Shown one piece after another: positions 24,913 to 34,655 of a DNA stretch of 64,000 nucleotides (position 1 is the first letter of the stretch; each line of letters starts with the position of its first letter). This DNA comes from Flavobacterium sasangense DSM 21067 (GTDB lineage: Bacteria; Bacteroidota; Bacteroidia; Flavobacteriales; Flavobacteriaceae), in assembly GCF_000686885.1 (NCBI RefSeq), contig NZ_JMLU01000009.1, forward strand, positions 47,015 through 111,014, given 5' to 3'. The position numbers and the translations under genes were made by a program. The notes under the pieces were generated by a model, which saw only the letters and a program-made list of their open reading frames with translations, did no database searches and was not told the origin of the DNA.

Positions 24913-27756
24913 ATGAGAACAGATGCATTCGCTTTGAGACATTTAGGGCCACGTGAAAGTGACTTAAATCACATGTTTAAAACGGTTGGTGTAGAATCTT
25001 TAGACCAATTAATTTTCGAAACAATTCCAGATGATATTCGTTTAAAAAACGACTTAAATTTAGACGCTCCTATGACAGAGTATGAGTATTTAACTCACAT
25101 TCAAGAATTAGGAAAGAAAAATAAAGTATTCAAATCATACATTGGTTTAGGATATCACCCAGCTATCGTTCCGGCGGTTATTCAAAGAAATATTTTTGAA
25201 AACCCAGGATGGTACACGGCTTACACACCTTATCAAGCCGAAATTGCGCAAGGTCGTTTAGAAGCGATTTTGAATTTCCAAACTACCGTTATCGAATTAA
25301 CCGGAATGGAAATCGCAAATGCATCGTTACTTGATGAAGGAACAGCTGCTGCGGAAGCAATGGCATTGTTATTCGATGTAAGAACACGCGATCAAAAGAA
25401 AAATAATGTGTCGAAATTCTTCGTTTCAGAAGAAATTTTACCACAAACTTTATCAGTTTTACAAACGCGTTCAACTCCATTAAATATTGAATTAGTAGTT
25501 GGAAATCATGAAACTTTTGATTTCTCAACTGATTTCTTTGGTGCTATTTTACAATATCCAGGAAAATACGGTCAAGTTTATGACTATGCGGGATTCATTG
25601 CAAAAGCTACAGAAAACGAAATCAAAGTAGCAGTTGCTGCTGATATTTTATCATTAGCAAAATTAACGCCTCCAGGTGAAATGGGCGCTGCAGTTGTAGT
25701 TGGAACTACACAACGTTTTGGTATTCCAATGGGTTACGGTGGGCCACACGCTGGTTATTTCGCAACAAAAGAAGAATTCAAACGTTCGATGCCAGGAAGA
25801 ATCATTGGTGTTTCTATCGATGCAAACGGAAATCGCGCATTACGTATGGCTTTAGGAACTCGTGAGCAACATATCAAACGTGAAAAAGCAACTTCAAACA
25901 TCTGTACTGCTCAAGTTTTATTAGCGGTTATGGCTGGAATGTACGCTGTGTATCACGGACCAAAAGGTTTACAATATATTGCTGATAAAATACATGCTTC
26001 TGCGGTTACAACTGCTGACGCTTTAAACAAATTAGGTGTTTACCAAACAAACTCTGCTTTCTTCGATACGATTTTAGTAAAAGCCGATGCTGCTAAAGTA
26101 AAAGCAATTGCTGAAAAACACGAAGTAAACTTCTTCTATCCAGATGCTGAAACAATCTCGATTTCATTTAACGAAACAACTTCGGTAAACGACATCAATC
26201 AAATCATTGCTATTTTCGCTGAAGCAACTAGTAAAGATGCATTTACAGTAAATCAATTAGCAAATGATACTATGGTTCCTGAAAACTTAGTGAGAAAATC
26301 TTCTTTCTTACAATATGATGTTTTCAACAACCACCATTCAGAATCGCAATTGATGCGTTACATCAAAAAATTAGAACGTAAAGATTTATCGTTGAATCAC
26401 TCAATGATTTCGTTAGGTTCTTGTACGATGAAATTAAATGCTGCTGCTGAAATGTTGCCTTTATCTATGGCAAATTGGAACAGCATTCACCCTTTTGCTC
26501 CAATTGAACAAGCAGAAGGCTACCAAATCATGTTGAAAAAATTAGAGCAACAATTGAATGTAGTAACTGGTTTCCAAGGAACAACGTTACAACCAAATTC
26601 AGGTGCTCAGGGTGAATATGCAGGTTTGATGGCGATTCGTGCTTATCACCAATCAAGAGGAGATAACCACAGAAATGTATGTTTGATTCCGGCTTCTGCT
26701 CACGGAACCAATCCAGCTTCTGCTGCTATGGCAGGAATGGAAATCATCGTAACTAAAACCATGGATAATGGAAATATCGATGTAGAAGATTTAAGAGCAA
26801 AAGCAATTCTTCATAAAGACAATTTATCATGTTTAATGGTTACTTATCCATCAACTCACGGAGTTTTTGAAAGTGCTATTATCGAAATTACAAATATCAT
26901 CCACGAAAATGGTGGTTTAGTGTATATGGATGGTGCGAACATGAATGCACAAGTTGGATTAACGAATCCTGCTACTATTGGTGCTGATGTTTGTCACTTG
27001 AACTTACACAAAACGTTTGCTATTCCTCACGGTGGTGGTGGACCTGGTGTTGGACCAATTTGTGTTAACGAAAAATTAGTACCATTCTTACCAACGAATC
27101 CGGTTATTCCAACAGGAGGAAGTCAAGCAATCACAGCTATTTCGTCTGCGCCTTATGGTTCGGCTTTAGTATGTTTAATTTCCTATGGTTACATCACAAT
27201 GTTAGGTGCAGAAGGTTTAACCAATGCTACTAAATATGCTATCTTAAATGCAAATTACATGAAAGCACGTTTAGACGAACATTATCCTGTTTTATATTCT
27301 GGAGAAATGGGAAGAGCGGCTCACGAAATGATTTTAGATTGTAGAGCTTTCGAAGAAAAAGGCATCAAAGTAACGGATATTGCAAAACGTTTAATGGATT
27401 ATGGTTTCCATGCACCAACGGTTTCTTTCCCAGTAGCTGGAACATTAATGATTGAACCAACAGAATCAGAAGATTTAGCTGAATTAGATCGTTTTTGTGA
27501 TGCGATGATTTCAATTCGTAAAGAAATTGAAGCTTCTTCTAAAGATGATGCAAACAATATTTTAAGAAATGCGCCTCACATTTTAGCAATGGTTACAGCT
27601 AACGAGTGGGTTTTCCCTTACACGAGAGAACAAGCCGCTTTCCCATTAGATTATATTGCTGAGAATAAATTCTGGCCAACGGTTCGTCGTGTGGATGAAG
27701 CGTATGGAGATAGAAATTTAGTTTGTTCTTGTGCTCCGATTGAGGCTTACATGTAA
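24913..27756 (+). CDS. gcvP: Glycine dehydrogenase (decarboxylating), P-protein
   Basis: 947 residues: the fused form containing both P1 and P2 halves. N-terminal FALRHLGPRESDLNHM; the PLP lysine is Lys700 in HLNLHKTFAIPHGGGGPGVGP, next to the glycine-rich loop that covers the cofactor. It decarboxylates glycine and passes the aminomethyl group to the lipoyl H-protein of the glycine cleavage system; gcvH and gcvT are not in the window. A TACTTTTG -7 box lies at 24860-24867. Stand-alone gene with a terminator downstream. Confidence 0.98.
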   Translation: MRTDAFALRHLGPRESDLNHMFKTVGVESLDQLIFETIPDDIRLKNDLNLDAPMTEYEYLTHIQELGKKNKVFKSYIGLGYHPAIVPAVIQRNIFENPGWYTAYTPYQAEIAQGRLEAILNFQTTVIELTGMEIANASLLDEGTAAAEAMALLFDVRTRDQKKNNVSKFFVSEEILPQTLSVLQTRSTPLNIELVVGNHETFDFSTDFFGAILQYPGKYGQVYDYAGFIAKATENEIKVAVAADILSLAKLTPPGEMGAAVVVGTTQRFGIPMGYGGPHAGYFATKEEFKRSMPGRIIGVSIDANGNRALRMALGTREQHIKREKATSNICTAQVLLAVMAGMYAVYHGPKGLQYIADKIHASAVTTADALNKLGVYQTNSAFFDTILVKADAAKVKAIAEKHEVNFFYPDAETISISFNETTSVNDINQIIAIFAEATSKDAFTVNQLANDTMVPENLVRKSSFLQYDVFNNHHSESQLMRYIKKLERKDLSLNHSMISLGSCTMKLNAAAEMLPLSMANWNSIHPFAPIEQAEGYQIMLKKLEQQLNVVTGFQGTTLQPNSGAQGEYAGLMAIRAYHQSRGDNHRNVCLIPASAHGTNPASAAMAGMEIIVTKTMDNGNIDVEDLRAKAILHKDNLSCLMVTYPSTHGVFESAIIEITNIIHENGGLVYMDGANMNAQVGLTNPATIGADVCHLNLHKTFAIPHGGGGPGVGPICVNEKLVPFLPTNPVIPTGGSQAITAISSAPYGSALVCLISYGYITMLGAEGLTNATKYAILNANYMKARLDEHYPVLYSGEMGRAAHEMILDCRAFEEKGIKVTDIAKRLMDYGFHAPTVSFPVAGTLMIEPTESEDLAELDRFCDAMISIRKEIEASSKDDANNILRNAPHILAMVTANEWVFPYTREQAAFPLDYIAENKFWPTVRRVDEAYGDRNLVCSCAPIEAYM

Positions 27757-27776
27757 AAAATAAATTTTCAATAGTT

Positions 27777-27812
27777 AAAATCCCAAATTCCAATTCAGGT
27801 TTTTGGGATTTT
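27777..27812 (+). terminator. Terminator after gcvP
   Basis: Stem AAAATCCCAAA/TTTGGGATTTT (27777-27787 with 27802-27812), 14-nt loop, followed by T. Confidence 0.8.
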
Positions 27813-27834
27813 TTTTAAACATGATAAAAGTCAA

Positions 27835-27863
27835 TTGCTTCAAAAAGTATTGTTGTAAATTTG
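27835..27863 (+). promoter_or_regulatory. Promoter of the truncated globin gene
   Basis: TTG (27835-27837), 18-nt spacer, TAAATTTG (27856-27863), 20 bp upstream of the ATG at 27884. Confidence 0.6.
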
Positions 27864-27883
27864 TACAATCATAAAATCTGAAA

Positions 27884-28255
27884 ATGAACGACATCGAAAC
27901 TCGAGAAGATATTTTACTCATCATGCGCAAGTTTTACGACAAACTTTTAGCCGATGATTCAATTAATTTTTTCTTTACTAAAGTGACATCTGTTGACCAA
28001 CACTTGGAAGCACATTTTGATATTCTAGCAACTTTTTGGGAGCAATCTTTATTCTTAAAAGGAGGTTATTACAACAATATGTTTTCTATTCACAAAGACG
28101 TTCACGACAAACATGCTTTCAAAAAAGAACATTTTGATACTTGGTTAACACATTTTAATTCAACAATTGATGAGCATTTCGCAGGAAAATATGCTGAACA
28201 AATGAAAACACAAGCACTAAGTATGGCAACGATAATGCAGATAAAATTCAATTAA
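27884..28255 (+). CDS. Group III truncated hemoglobin
   Basis: 123 residues, the size of a 2-on-2 globin. Segments IMRKFYDKLLADDSINFFF, HFDILATFWEQSLFLKGGYYNN and HAFKKEHFDTWLTHFNSTID follow the group III pattern, with Trp in FW and a His-rich E-F region supplying the haem ligand. Group III globins bind O2 or NO; in flavobacteria the physiological role is open. Stand-alone gene with its own promoter. Confidence 0.92.
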   Translation: MNDIETREDILLIMRKFYDKLLADDSINFFFTKVTSVDQHLEAHFDILATFWEQSLFLKGGYYNNMFSIHKDVHDKHAFKKEHFDTWLTHFNSTIDEHFAGKYAEQMKTQALSMATIMQIKFN

Positions 28256-28389
28256 AAGCCATTAAAAAGTTGATTTTCATATTTTTTTTGGTTTAAAATG
28301 ACGATTCAATAATTACACCAAATAAAACATCTGTTTTGTATTTATCTTAAAAAATAATTAATAATTTCGTTAGATTAACAATACGTATT

Positions 28390-29448
28390 ATGAATATTAA
28401 AATAACAGGTTCAGGAAGTTATATTCCAACTAAAAAAGTTACGAATTCTGATTTTGCTCAACACGATTTTTTGAACGAAGACGGCACTGCTTTTAATATG
28501 ACAAATGATATTATTGCAGAAAAATTTGTTGAAATTACAGGAATCATAGAAAGACGCTATGCGGCCGATGATATGGTAAATTCTGATATGGCTGTGATTG
28601 CATCAAAAAAAGCTATTGAAAAATCAGGTATTGATCCTGAAACATTAGATTACATCATTTTTGCTCACAACTACGGAGATATTCAAATAAACACCATTCA
28701 ATCGGATACTGTTCCTAGTTTAGCCACTAGGGTTAAATATGGATTAAAAATTAAAAACACAAAATGTGTTGCTTACGATATTCTTTTTGGTTGTCCTGGC
28801 TGGATAGAAGCTGTTATTCAAGCACAAGCATTCATTAAAGCTGGAATGGCTAAAAAATGTTTGGTAATTGGTTCCGAAACTTTGTCCCGTGTAGTAGACA
28901 AACACGACAGAGATAGCATGATTTACTCAGATGGTGCAGGCGCTACAATCATTGAAGCTACTGATGATGAAGGCGGAATTTTAGCTCACGAATCTGCTAC
29001 TTTTTCTTTTGATGAATCTAAGTTTTTATATTTTGGAAACTCCTTTAGTAAAGAAGAAGACCCAAATATTCGCTATATCAAAATGTATGGTAGAAAAATT
29101 TATGAGTTTGCTTTATCTAATGTTCCAAAAGCAATGGCATCTTGCTTAGAAAAAAGTGGAATTGCTATAACGGATGTAAAGAAAATCCTAATTCATCAAG
29201 CAAATGAAAAAATGGATGAAGCCATCATCAATCGTTTTTACAAATTGTATAAAATGGAAACTCCAGAAGGAATTATGCCAATGAGTATTCATAAATTAGG
29301 AAATTCAAGCGTTGCAACGGTTCCAACCTTATATGATTTAATTGTAAATGGAGAATTAGAAGGACAAAATTTAAACAAAGGCGATGTTATTATTTTTGCA
29401 TCTGTTGGTGCTGGAATGAACATTAACGCTATTGTGTATCAAATGTAA
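28390..29448 (+). CDS. 3-ketoacyl-ACP synthase III (FabH-like)
   Basis: 352 residues, thiolase fold. Catalytic triad Cys135 (LFGCPGW), His269 (IHQANEKM) and Asn305 (KLGNSSVATVPT). The triad is intact, so it should condense an acyl-CoA with malonyl-ACP. It is longer than housekeeping FabH (about 330) and the Cys context differs from the usual AACSG, so it is more likely a FabH-like paralogue for a special lipid or branched starter than the main FabH. A methyltransferase and a glycosyltransferase follow on the same strand after a hairpin repeat. Confidence 0.92.
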   Translation: MNIKITGSGSYIPTKKVTNSDFAQHDFLNEDGTAFNMTNDIIAEKFVEITGIIERRYAADDMVNSDMAVIASKKAIEKSGIDPETLDYIIFAHNYGDIQINTIQSDTVPSLATRVKYGLKIKNTKCVAYDILFGCPGWIEAVIQAQAFIKAGMAKKCLVIGSETLSRVVDKHDRDSMIYSDGAGATIIEATDDEGGILAHESATFSFDESKFLYFGNSFSKEEDPNIRYIKMYGRKIYEFALSNVPKAMASCLEKSGIAITDVKKILIHQANEKMDEAIINRFYKLYKMETPEGIMPMSIHKLGNSSVATVPTLYDLIVNGELEGQNLNKGDVIIFASVGAGMNINAIVYQM

Positions 29449-29451
29449 TTT

Positions 29452-29532
29452 TTTGTTTCAAGTTTAAAGTTTCAAGTTAAATTGCTAATTTTACAAACTG
29501 TTTCCAACTTGAAACCTGAAACTTGAAACAAA
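29452..29532. repeat. Long imperfect inverted repeat
   Basis: 27-nt arms 29452-29478 and 29506-29532 pair at 25 positions (repeated motif GTTTCAAG/CTTGAAAC), with a 27-nt spacer. Within each arm the GTTTCAAG unit is itself duplicated. Intergenic between the ketoacyl synthase and methyltransferase genes. It could act as a terminator or transcript-stability element. Confidence 0.8.
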
Positions 29533-29539
29533 CTTTATA

Positions 29540-30073
29540 ATGTACGAGAAAACATATCCGAGTAAACGATTCAATATCACTTTAGATTTTCTAAAAAAAC
29601 ATATCAAAACTTCTGAAACCATTTTTGATTTAGGCGTTCCAAATCCTTTTTCAAAAATTATGGTTTATAATGGTTATACTGTTATCAATACTAAAGGAGA
29701 AGATATTGACAATGATCAATCGGCTCTTCAAAACGAAAACTATGATGTGTTTACAGGTTTTGAAATTTTCGAACATTTACTAAATCCTTACACAGTTTTA
29801 CAAAACGTAAAAGCGGATAAAATTTTAATTTCGATTCCTTTACGTTTGTGGTTTTCTCCAGCTTATAGAAGCAAAACCGATATGTGGGACAGACATTATC
29901 ATGAATTTGAAGATTGGCAATTGGATTGGCTACTTGAAAAAGCAGGCTTTAAAATTGTGGACCGAGTAAAATTCACTCATCCAGTAAAAAAAATCGGATT
30001 TAGACCTTTATTAAGATGGTTTACACCGAGATATTATTTGGTTTATGCCGAAAGAGTGAAAAGTGACAAGTAA
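29540..30073 (+). CDS. Class I SAM-dependent methyltransferase
   Basis: 177 residues. A short Rossmann-type domain with motif I TIFDLGVPNPFSK, acidic NYDVFTGFEIFEHLLNP (motif II region) and ILISIPLRLW, as in Methyltransf_23-like proteins. Motif I lacks the usual GxGxG, so SAM binding is inferred rather than certain. The C-terminus has a WDRHYHEFEDWQLDWLLEKAG segment typical of this subfamily. It precedes a glycosyltransferase by about 15 bp; both may modify a cell-surface glycan or lipid. Confidence 0.82.
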   Translation: MYEKTYPSKRFNITLDFLKKHIKTSETIFDLGVPNPFSKIMVYNGYTVINTKGEDIDNDQSALQNENYDVFTGFEIFEHLLNPYTVLQNVKADKILISIPLRLWFSPAYRSKTDMWDRHYHEFEDWQLDWLLEKAGFKIVDRVKFTHPVKKIGFRPLLRWFTPRYYLVYAERVKSDK

Positions 30074-30088
30074 AAAGTGATAAGCCAA

Positions 30089-30937
30089 ATGAAATATTAC
30101 GTTATCATTCCTGCTTACAACGAAGAAGCTTTTATGAGCTTAACTTTGCAATCGTTAGTAGAACAAACTGTTATACCAACAAAAATTGTAGTGGTAAATG
30201 ATAATTCTACCGATAAAACTCCGGAAATTGTTTCTGAATTTGCTTCCAAATATCCATTTATTACCTTAGTGAATAAAAAATCGAATGCTATTCATTTACC
30301 TGGAAGTAAAGTGATTCAAGCATTCCATGAAGGAGAAAAAAACATCGACGACAATTACGATATCATTGTAAAAGCAGATGCTGATTTGATTTTTCCAAAG
30401 AATTACTTCGAAACCATTATCAAACATTTCCAATCGGATAAGAGAATTGGAATGGTTGGTGGCTTTTGTTACATCGAAAAAAATGGGAATTGGGTTTTAG
30501 AGAACTTAACCGATAAAGATCATATTCGTGGTGCATTGAAAGCGTATCGAAAAGAAACCTTCAAACAAATTGACGGATTAAAACCGCAAATGGGTTGGGA
30601 TACCGTTGACGAATTACTTTGTAAATTTTACCATTGGAAAATGGTAACTGATGAAAGTTTACACGTAAAACACCTAAAACCTACAGGTGCTAGCTACAAT
30701 CAAGCTGCAAGATTCAAACAAGGAGAAGCTTTTTATACCTTAGGTTATGGCTTTTTCATCACAGCCGTTGCTTCTTTAAAACTAGCCATGCGAAAAGGAA
30801 AACCTTTATTATTTTTAGATTACATCAAAGGTTTTTGGAAAGCAAAAAGAGAAAATAAAACTATGTTGGTCACACCTGAACAAGCAAAATTTGTTAGAAA
30901 ATATCGTTGGAAGAAGATGAAAGAGAAGTTGTTTTAA
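30089..30937 (+). CDS. Family 2 glycosyltransferase
   Basis: 282 residues from the ATG at 30089; a GTG at 30077 is in frame but gives an unconvincing leader. GT-A fold: VIIPAYNEEAFMSLTLQSLVEQT at the N-terminus, VVNDNSTDKT, and the metal-binding DxD in VKADADLIFP. A C-terminal basic helix may lie on the membrane surface. Such enzymes transfer a sugar from a nucleotide donor to a lipid or polysaccharide acceptor; the acceptor cannot be read from the sequence. Co-directional with the methyltransferase gene. Confidence 0.92.
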   Translation: MKYYVIIPAYNEEAFMSLTLQSLVEQTVIPTKIVVVNDNSTDKTPEIVSEFASKYPFITLVNKKSNAIHLPGSKVIQAFHEGEKNIDDNYDIIVKADADLIFPKNYFETIIKHFQSDKRIGMVGGFCYIEKNGNWVLENLTDKDHIRGALKAYRKETFKQIDGLKPQMGWDTVDELLCKFYHWKMVTDESLHVKHLKPTGASYNQAARFKQGEAFYTLGYGFFITAVASLKLAMRKGKPLLFLDYIKGFWKAKRENKTMLVTPEQAKFVRKYRWKKMKEKLF

Positions 30938-30947
30938 TTCTTAGTAA

Positions 30948-31862
30948 ATGAAAAATATTATCTTATTTACACTTCTTTTTGTCAGTAATGTTTTTTCTCA
31001 AAAAAAAATCACAGTTGCTTCTACTTTAAAATCTCCAATTACAGATGCGTTACTAATTGTTAACAATTCTCCTAAATATATTACAGATAGTTTAGGAAGT
31101 GTTACAATAAAAGAAGTAGACTTAAACGCTTCAATTTTAATAAGACATGTAAAATATAAACTAAAAACATTTGATAATATAACAAATCAAGACACTTTAT
31201 TTCTAGAAGAAAAACTTGAAGAATTGAAAGATATTGAAATAATTGTGTCTTCTAAAACTAAAAAGAGAACAGAATCATTATTTCCGAAGATTTCATCAAG
31301 AAATATTCTACCTGAAAACTTTGGAAAAAGTAGTTCAATTGGTAGTAACATAGAAATTGCACTTTATTTTCCAAATGAAAAAAAACAAAGCAATATTATT
31401 CAAAAATTAAAGATTTACACCAATGATTATAAAGTTCTGGAAAACCTAGAAACTAAAAAAACTAATAAAAGAAGAAATGCTAAGTTTAGCCCTATTCAAG
31501 TAAATTTTTATACTGTTGATTCTATTTATGAAGTTCCAAATGAAAAAATATTTAAAAAAAACCTCTTAGTTTCATGTCAAATTGATGATGATTATGCTAT
31601 TTTAGAACTTTCAGAAGAAGAAGAATTTGAATTTCCTACAAATGGTATTTTCGTTACCATTAAAAATCTTTCTAAAGAAGACTATCAAGCATTAGGATTT
31701 GATTATCCTCCTGGAATAACCACAATTGGAGTTTCAAAAGACAACAAAATTATACCTTATTTTAGATATCTTCATGAAGGTGAAACTGCTTTATGGAAAA
31801 AATATGATTATATGATTAAAAGACAAAACACATATAAAGTTGGGATTGAGTTTAAAAATTAA
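30948..31862 (+). CDS. Secreted protein, unknown
   Basis: 304 residues with a Sec signal (MKNIILFTLLFVSNVFSQ). The start of the mature part (ITVASTLKSPITDALLIVNN, ITDSLGSVTIKEVDL) resembles a divergent carboxypeptidase-regulatory-like beta-sandwich. The rest is Lys/Glu-rich with no motif I recognise. Likely periplasmic or outer-membrane-associated. It starts 10 bp after the glycosyltransferase and nearly abuts the next secreted protein gene, so the three may be co-transcribed. Confidence 0.78.
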   Translation: MKNIILFTLLFVSNVFSQKKITVASTLKSPITDALLIVNNSPKYITDSLGSVTIKEVDLNASILIRHVKYKLKTFDNITNQDTLFLEEKLEELKDIEIIVSSKTKKRTESLFPKISSRNILPENFGKSSSIGSNIEIALYFPNEKKQSNIIQKLKIYTNDYKVLENLETKKTNKRRNAKFSPIQVNFYTVDSIYEVPNEKIFKKNLLVSCQIDDDYAILELSEEEEFEFPTNGIFVTIKNLSKEDYQALGFDYPPGITTIGVSKDNKIIPYFRYLHEGETALWKKYDYMIKRQNTYKVGIEFKN

Positions 31863-31866
31863 ATCA

Positions 31867-32880
31867 ATGAAATATATATTAGTATTTTTAGTAACAACTT
31901 TATTAACCTCTAGCACCAGAAAAGACAAATCAAATTTTTATTTAAACTATTCTTTAAGTGTAAATCAAGCCGAATCTTTTATTTTAAAAGAAAATTATTC
32001 AGAAGCGCTTCTACATTACAAAAAAGCTTTTTCAATTAATGTAAAACCAATAGCAAAAAACTGTTTTACAGCTATGCAAGTAGCAACAATTGAAAACGAT
32101 ATAAAATTCTTTAAAAACTCACTAAAAAAAGGATTTGAAAGAGGATTGATTCCTGAATATTTAACTAATGATAGTTTAATTGGAAATTATATTTCTAAAC
32201 ATAATCTTGATAAATTCATAAAATCCCAATTTAAAATATTAAATAAGAAATACAAGGAAAGCATCAATTATGCATTACTTGATTCTATCAACAAATTATC
32301 CGATTTAGACAATAAGTGGAAAATATATTACTTGGATTCGTTGAATACTTATGATTCAAAAAACAAGGATATTTATTGGAAGAAATATGATAGTATTATT
32401 TCAGATATTGTTGATGTAAAATTAATTCCACTAATTACAAAATATGGATTCCCAGAAGAAAGAAACATCGATTTGAATTATTTGGGCATTAGGAGTTTAT
32501 CGAATCAACCAAATTACGACTATTCGTTTGGAAACAATAAAGCTAAACTTATTTTACTTCACTATTATTCCTATCCAAGAGACAAAAGTTATAATCAGTT
32601 ATTAAAAAACGAAGTATTTAAAGGAAACTTACAACCTGAAATCTATGCCTCAATAATGGATTTTCAATCTAAATTCAGCAATATAGACGAATACTACAAT
32701 GAATGGCATCAAACAGAAGATACTAATAAATTTGTAGCTATAAACAAAAGAAGATTTGAAATTGGATTGCTTCCATTTGAAGAAAAAAATCTTAAATTTA
32801 AACGAGGACAAAAAATCTGTAAAGAAAAAAGAGAAAATAAAAATCACAAACAAGTCAGACTTTTTTATTGGTGTGGTTAA
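31867..32880 (+). CDS. Secreted helical-repeat protein, unknown
   Basis: 337 residues from the ATG at 31867, chosen because it begins a proper signal peptide (MKYILVFLVTTLLTSST); a TTG 27 nt earlier overlaps the previous gene. A TPR-like unit is visible at about residues 25-60 (AESFILKENYSEALLHYKKAFSIN). The remainder is charged and has no recognised domain. The C-terminal segment HQTEDTNKFVAINKRRFEIGLLPF recurs, in my experience, in flavobacterial hypothetical proteins. It sits between another secreted protein and an S41 peptidase. Confidence 0.75.
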   Translation: MKYILVFLVTTLLTSSTRKDKSNFYLNYSLSVNQAESFILKENYSEALLHYKKAFSINVKPIAKNCFTAMQVATIENDIKFFKNSLKKGFERGLIPEYLTNDSLIGNYISKHNLDKFIKSQFKILNKKYKESINYALLDSINKLSDLDNKWKIYYLDSLNTYDSKNKDIYWKKYDSIISDIVDVKLIPLITKYGFPEERNIDLNYLGIRSLSNQPNYDYSFGNNKAKLILLHYYSYPRDKSYNQLLKNEVFKGNLQPEIYASIMDFQSKFSNIDEYYNEWHQTEDTNKFVAINKRRFEIGLLPFEEKNLKFKRGQKICKEKRENKNHKQVRLFYWCG

Positions 32881-32908
32881 ATTTTAACTCATTTTAAAAA
32901 ATTAACAA

Positions 32909-34570
32909 ATGAAATTAACACATATCTTACTGTTACTTTTTGTATTTAATAATTCCTATTTGGTAAAAGGGCAGAATATTGAGAACTCAAAACCAAATGA
33001 AAATGAAATAAAAAACTTTTATAATCTATGTAAAGTATGGGGATTTCTCAAATATTATCATCCAAATGTAGCTAAAGGAAGTTTTAACTGGGATGAGCAT
33101 TTATTAACCATTTTACCTAAAATTGAAAATGCTAAAAATACTCAAGAAATATCCAAAATCTATATTGATTGGATTGATAGTTTAGGAAATATTAAAGAAT
33201 GTAAAACTTGTAAAACCATTAATTCAAAAGATTCATTTGATAAAAATTTTAATCTTTCTTGGACCCAAGACCGGAATGTATTTTCTGATGAACTAACAAA
33301 AAAATTAAAGTATATAGAGAATAATAGGTTTCAAGGAAAAAGCTACTACATATCTACCGCTAGCAATGGTAATATTGTAGTTGAAAATGAGCCAGAATAC
33401 AAAGATTTTGAGTATCCAAGTAGAAATTTTAGATTACTAAGCTTGTTTAAGTATTGGAACACTATTGAGTATTTTTATCCTTATAAATATTTAACAGACC
33501 TAAACTGGGATGAAGTCTTATTAGAAATGATACCAAGATTCATTGATTCAAAATCAGAAATGGAGTATCACTTAGCTATGTTGGAAACAGTCGTTAAGCT
33601 AGATGATGGTCATGGACTTTTTAAAACTAAATTTACAATAGATTTTTTTGGATCAAAATTCATACCTGCAAAATTAAAAATTATCGACAATAAAGCTGTT
33701 GTTACAGGTTTTTACAATGATTCCTTATCAAAAGTTAATGAATTACAAATAGGTGATATTGTTGAAAAAGTTAATAATAAGTCTATTAAAGACATTATTG
33801 AGGAAAAATTAAAATACATGCATGGCTCAAATCCGAAAAGCAAAACAAGAGACACGTACTATACAATTGCAAATGGTAATACTGATAGTTTAATTCTTGA
33901 TATAGAACGAAATGGTATTAAGTATAACAAAACAATTTATCGATATCCGTTTGATTTAATTTTTAAAGCGAATTTTAAGAAGGAAAAGTACAAAATAATT
34001 GAAAAAAATATCGGATATATAGATATGTCAACTCTAGAAATGAAAGATGTAGACCAAATGATGAAAACTTTTGAAAATACTAAAGCTATTATTATCGACA
34101 TTAGAAATTATCCTAAATTCATTCCATATTTAATTACTAACTATTTAAATTCTGAAAAGAAAGACTTCGTAAAAATAATTATTCCTGATTTAAAATATCC
34201 TGGAAAATTTATTTGGAAACAAAATGAAGTAACTGGAAAAAACAATAAGGATTATTATAAAGGGAAAGTTGTTTTGTTAGTGAACGAAGAAACGCAAAGT
34301 AGGGCAGAATTTTCTGTAATGTGTCTGCAAACTGCAAATAATGTAATAACTATAGGAAGCCAAACTGCTGGTGCTGATGGAAATTTAAGTTTTACGGAAT
34401 TTATTGGTGGTTACAAATCGTTTTTCTCAGGGACAGGAATTTACTATCCGGATGAAACTATTACTCAAAGAAAAGGAGTTAAAATTGACATTGAAGTTAA
34501 TCAGACAATTAAAGGCATTCAAGAAGGTAGAGATGAAATTCTTGAAAAAGCCTTAGAATACTTAAGATAA
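32909..34570 (+). CDS. S41 family C-terminal-processing-type peptidase
   Basis: 553 residues with a Sec signal (MKLTHILLLLFVFNNSYLVKG). An N-terminal Bacteroidota-specific region with duplicated WGFLKYYHPNVAKGSFNWDE-like and YWNTIEYFYPYKYLTDLNWDE segments precedes a PDZ domain (about 240-300, ELQIGDIVEKVNNKSI) and the S41 catalytic domain. Nucleophile Ser464 in EETQSRAEFSVM, with GGYKSFFSGTGIYYPDE near the end. These tail-specific-like peptidases act in the periplasm or on the cell surface; natural substrates are unknown. Confidence 0.88.
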   Translation: MKLTHILLLLFVFNNSYLVKGQNIENSKPNENEIKNFYNLCKVWGFLKYYHPNVAKGSFNWDEHLLTILPKIENAKNTQEISKIYIDWIDSLGNIKECKTCKTINSKDSFDKNFNLSWTQDRNVFSDELTKKLKYIENNRFQGKSYYISTASNGNIVVENEPEYKDFEYPSRNFRLLSLFKYWNTIEYFYPYKYLTDLNWDEVLLEMIPRFIDSKSEMEYHLAMLETVVKLDDGHGLFKTKFTIDFFGSKFIPAKLKIIDNKAVVTGFYNDSLSKVNELQIGDIVEKVNNKSIKDIIEEKLKYMHGSNPKSKTRDTYYTIANGNTDSLILDIERNGIKYNKTIYRYPFDLIFKANFKKEKYKIIEKNIGYIDMSTLEMKDVDQMMKTFENTKAIIIDIRNYPKFIPYLITNYLNSEKKDFVKIIIPDLKYPGKFIWKQNEVTGKNNKDYYKGKVVLLVNEETQSRAEFSVMCLQTANNVITIGSQTAGADGNLSFTEFIGGYKSFFSGTGIYYPDETITQRKGVKIDIEVNQTIKGIQEGRDEILEKALEYLR

Positions 34571-34655
34571 AAGTTACATCAAAAGAAATACAAAAATTGA
34601 TTGTAAAATTGTATTTTTACTGCTTACTAGAAACTGAATACAGAACACTATCAAA

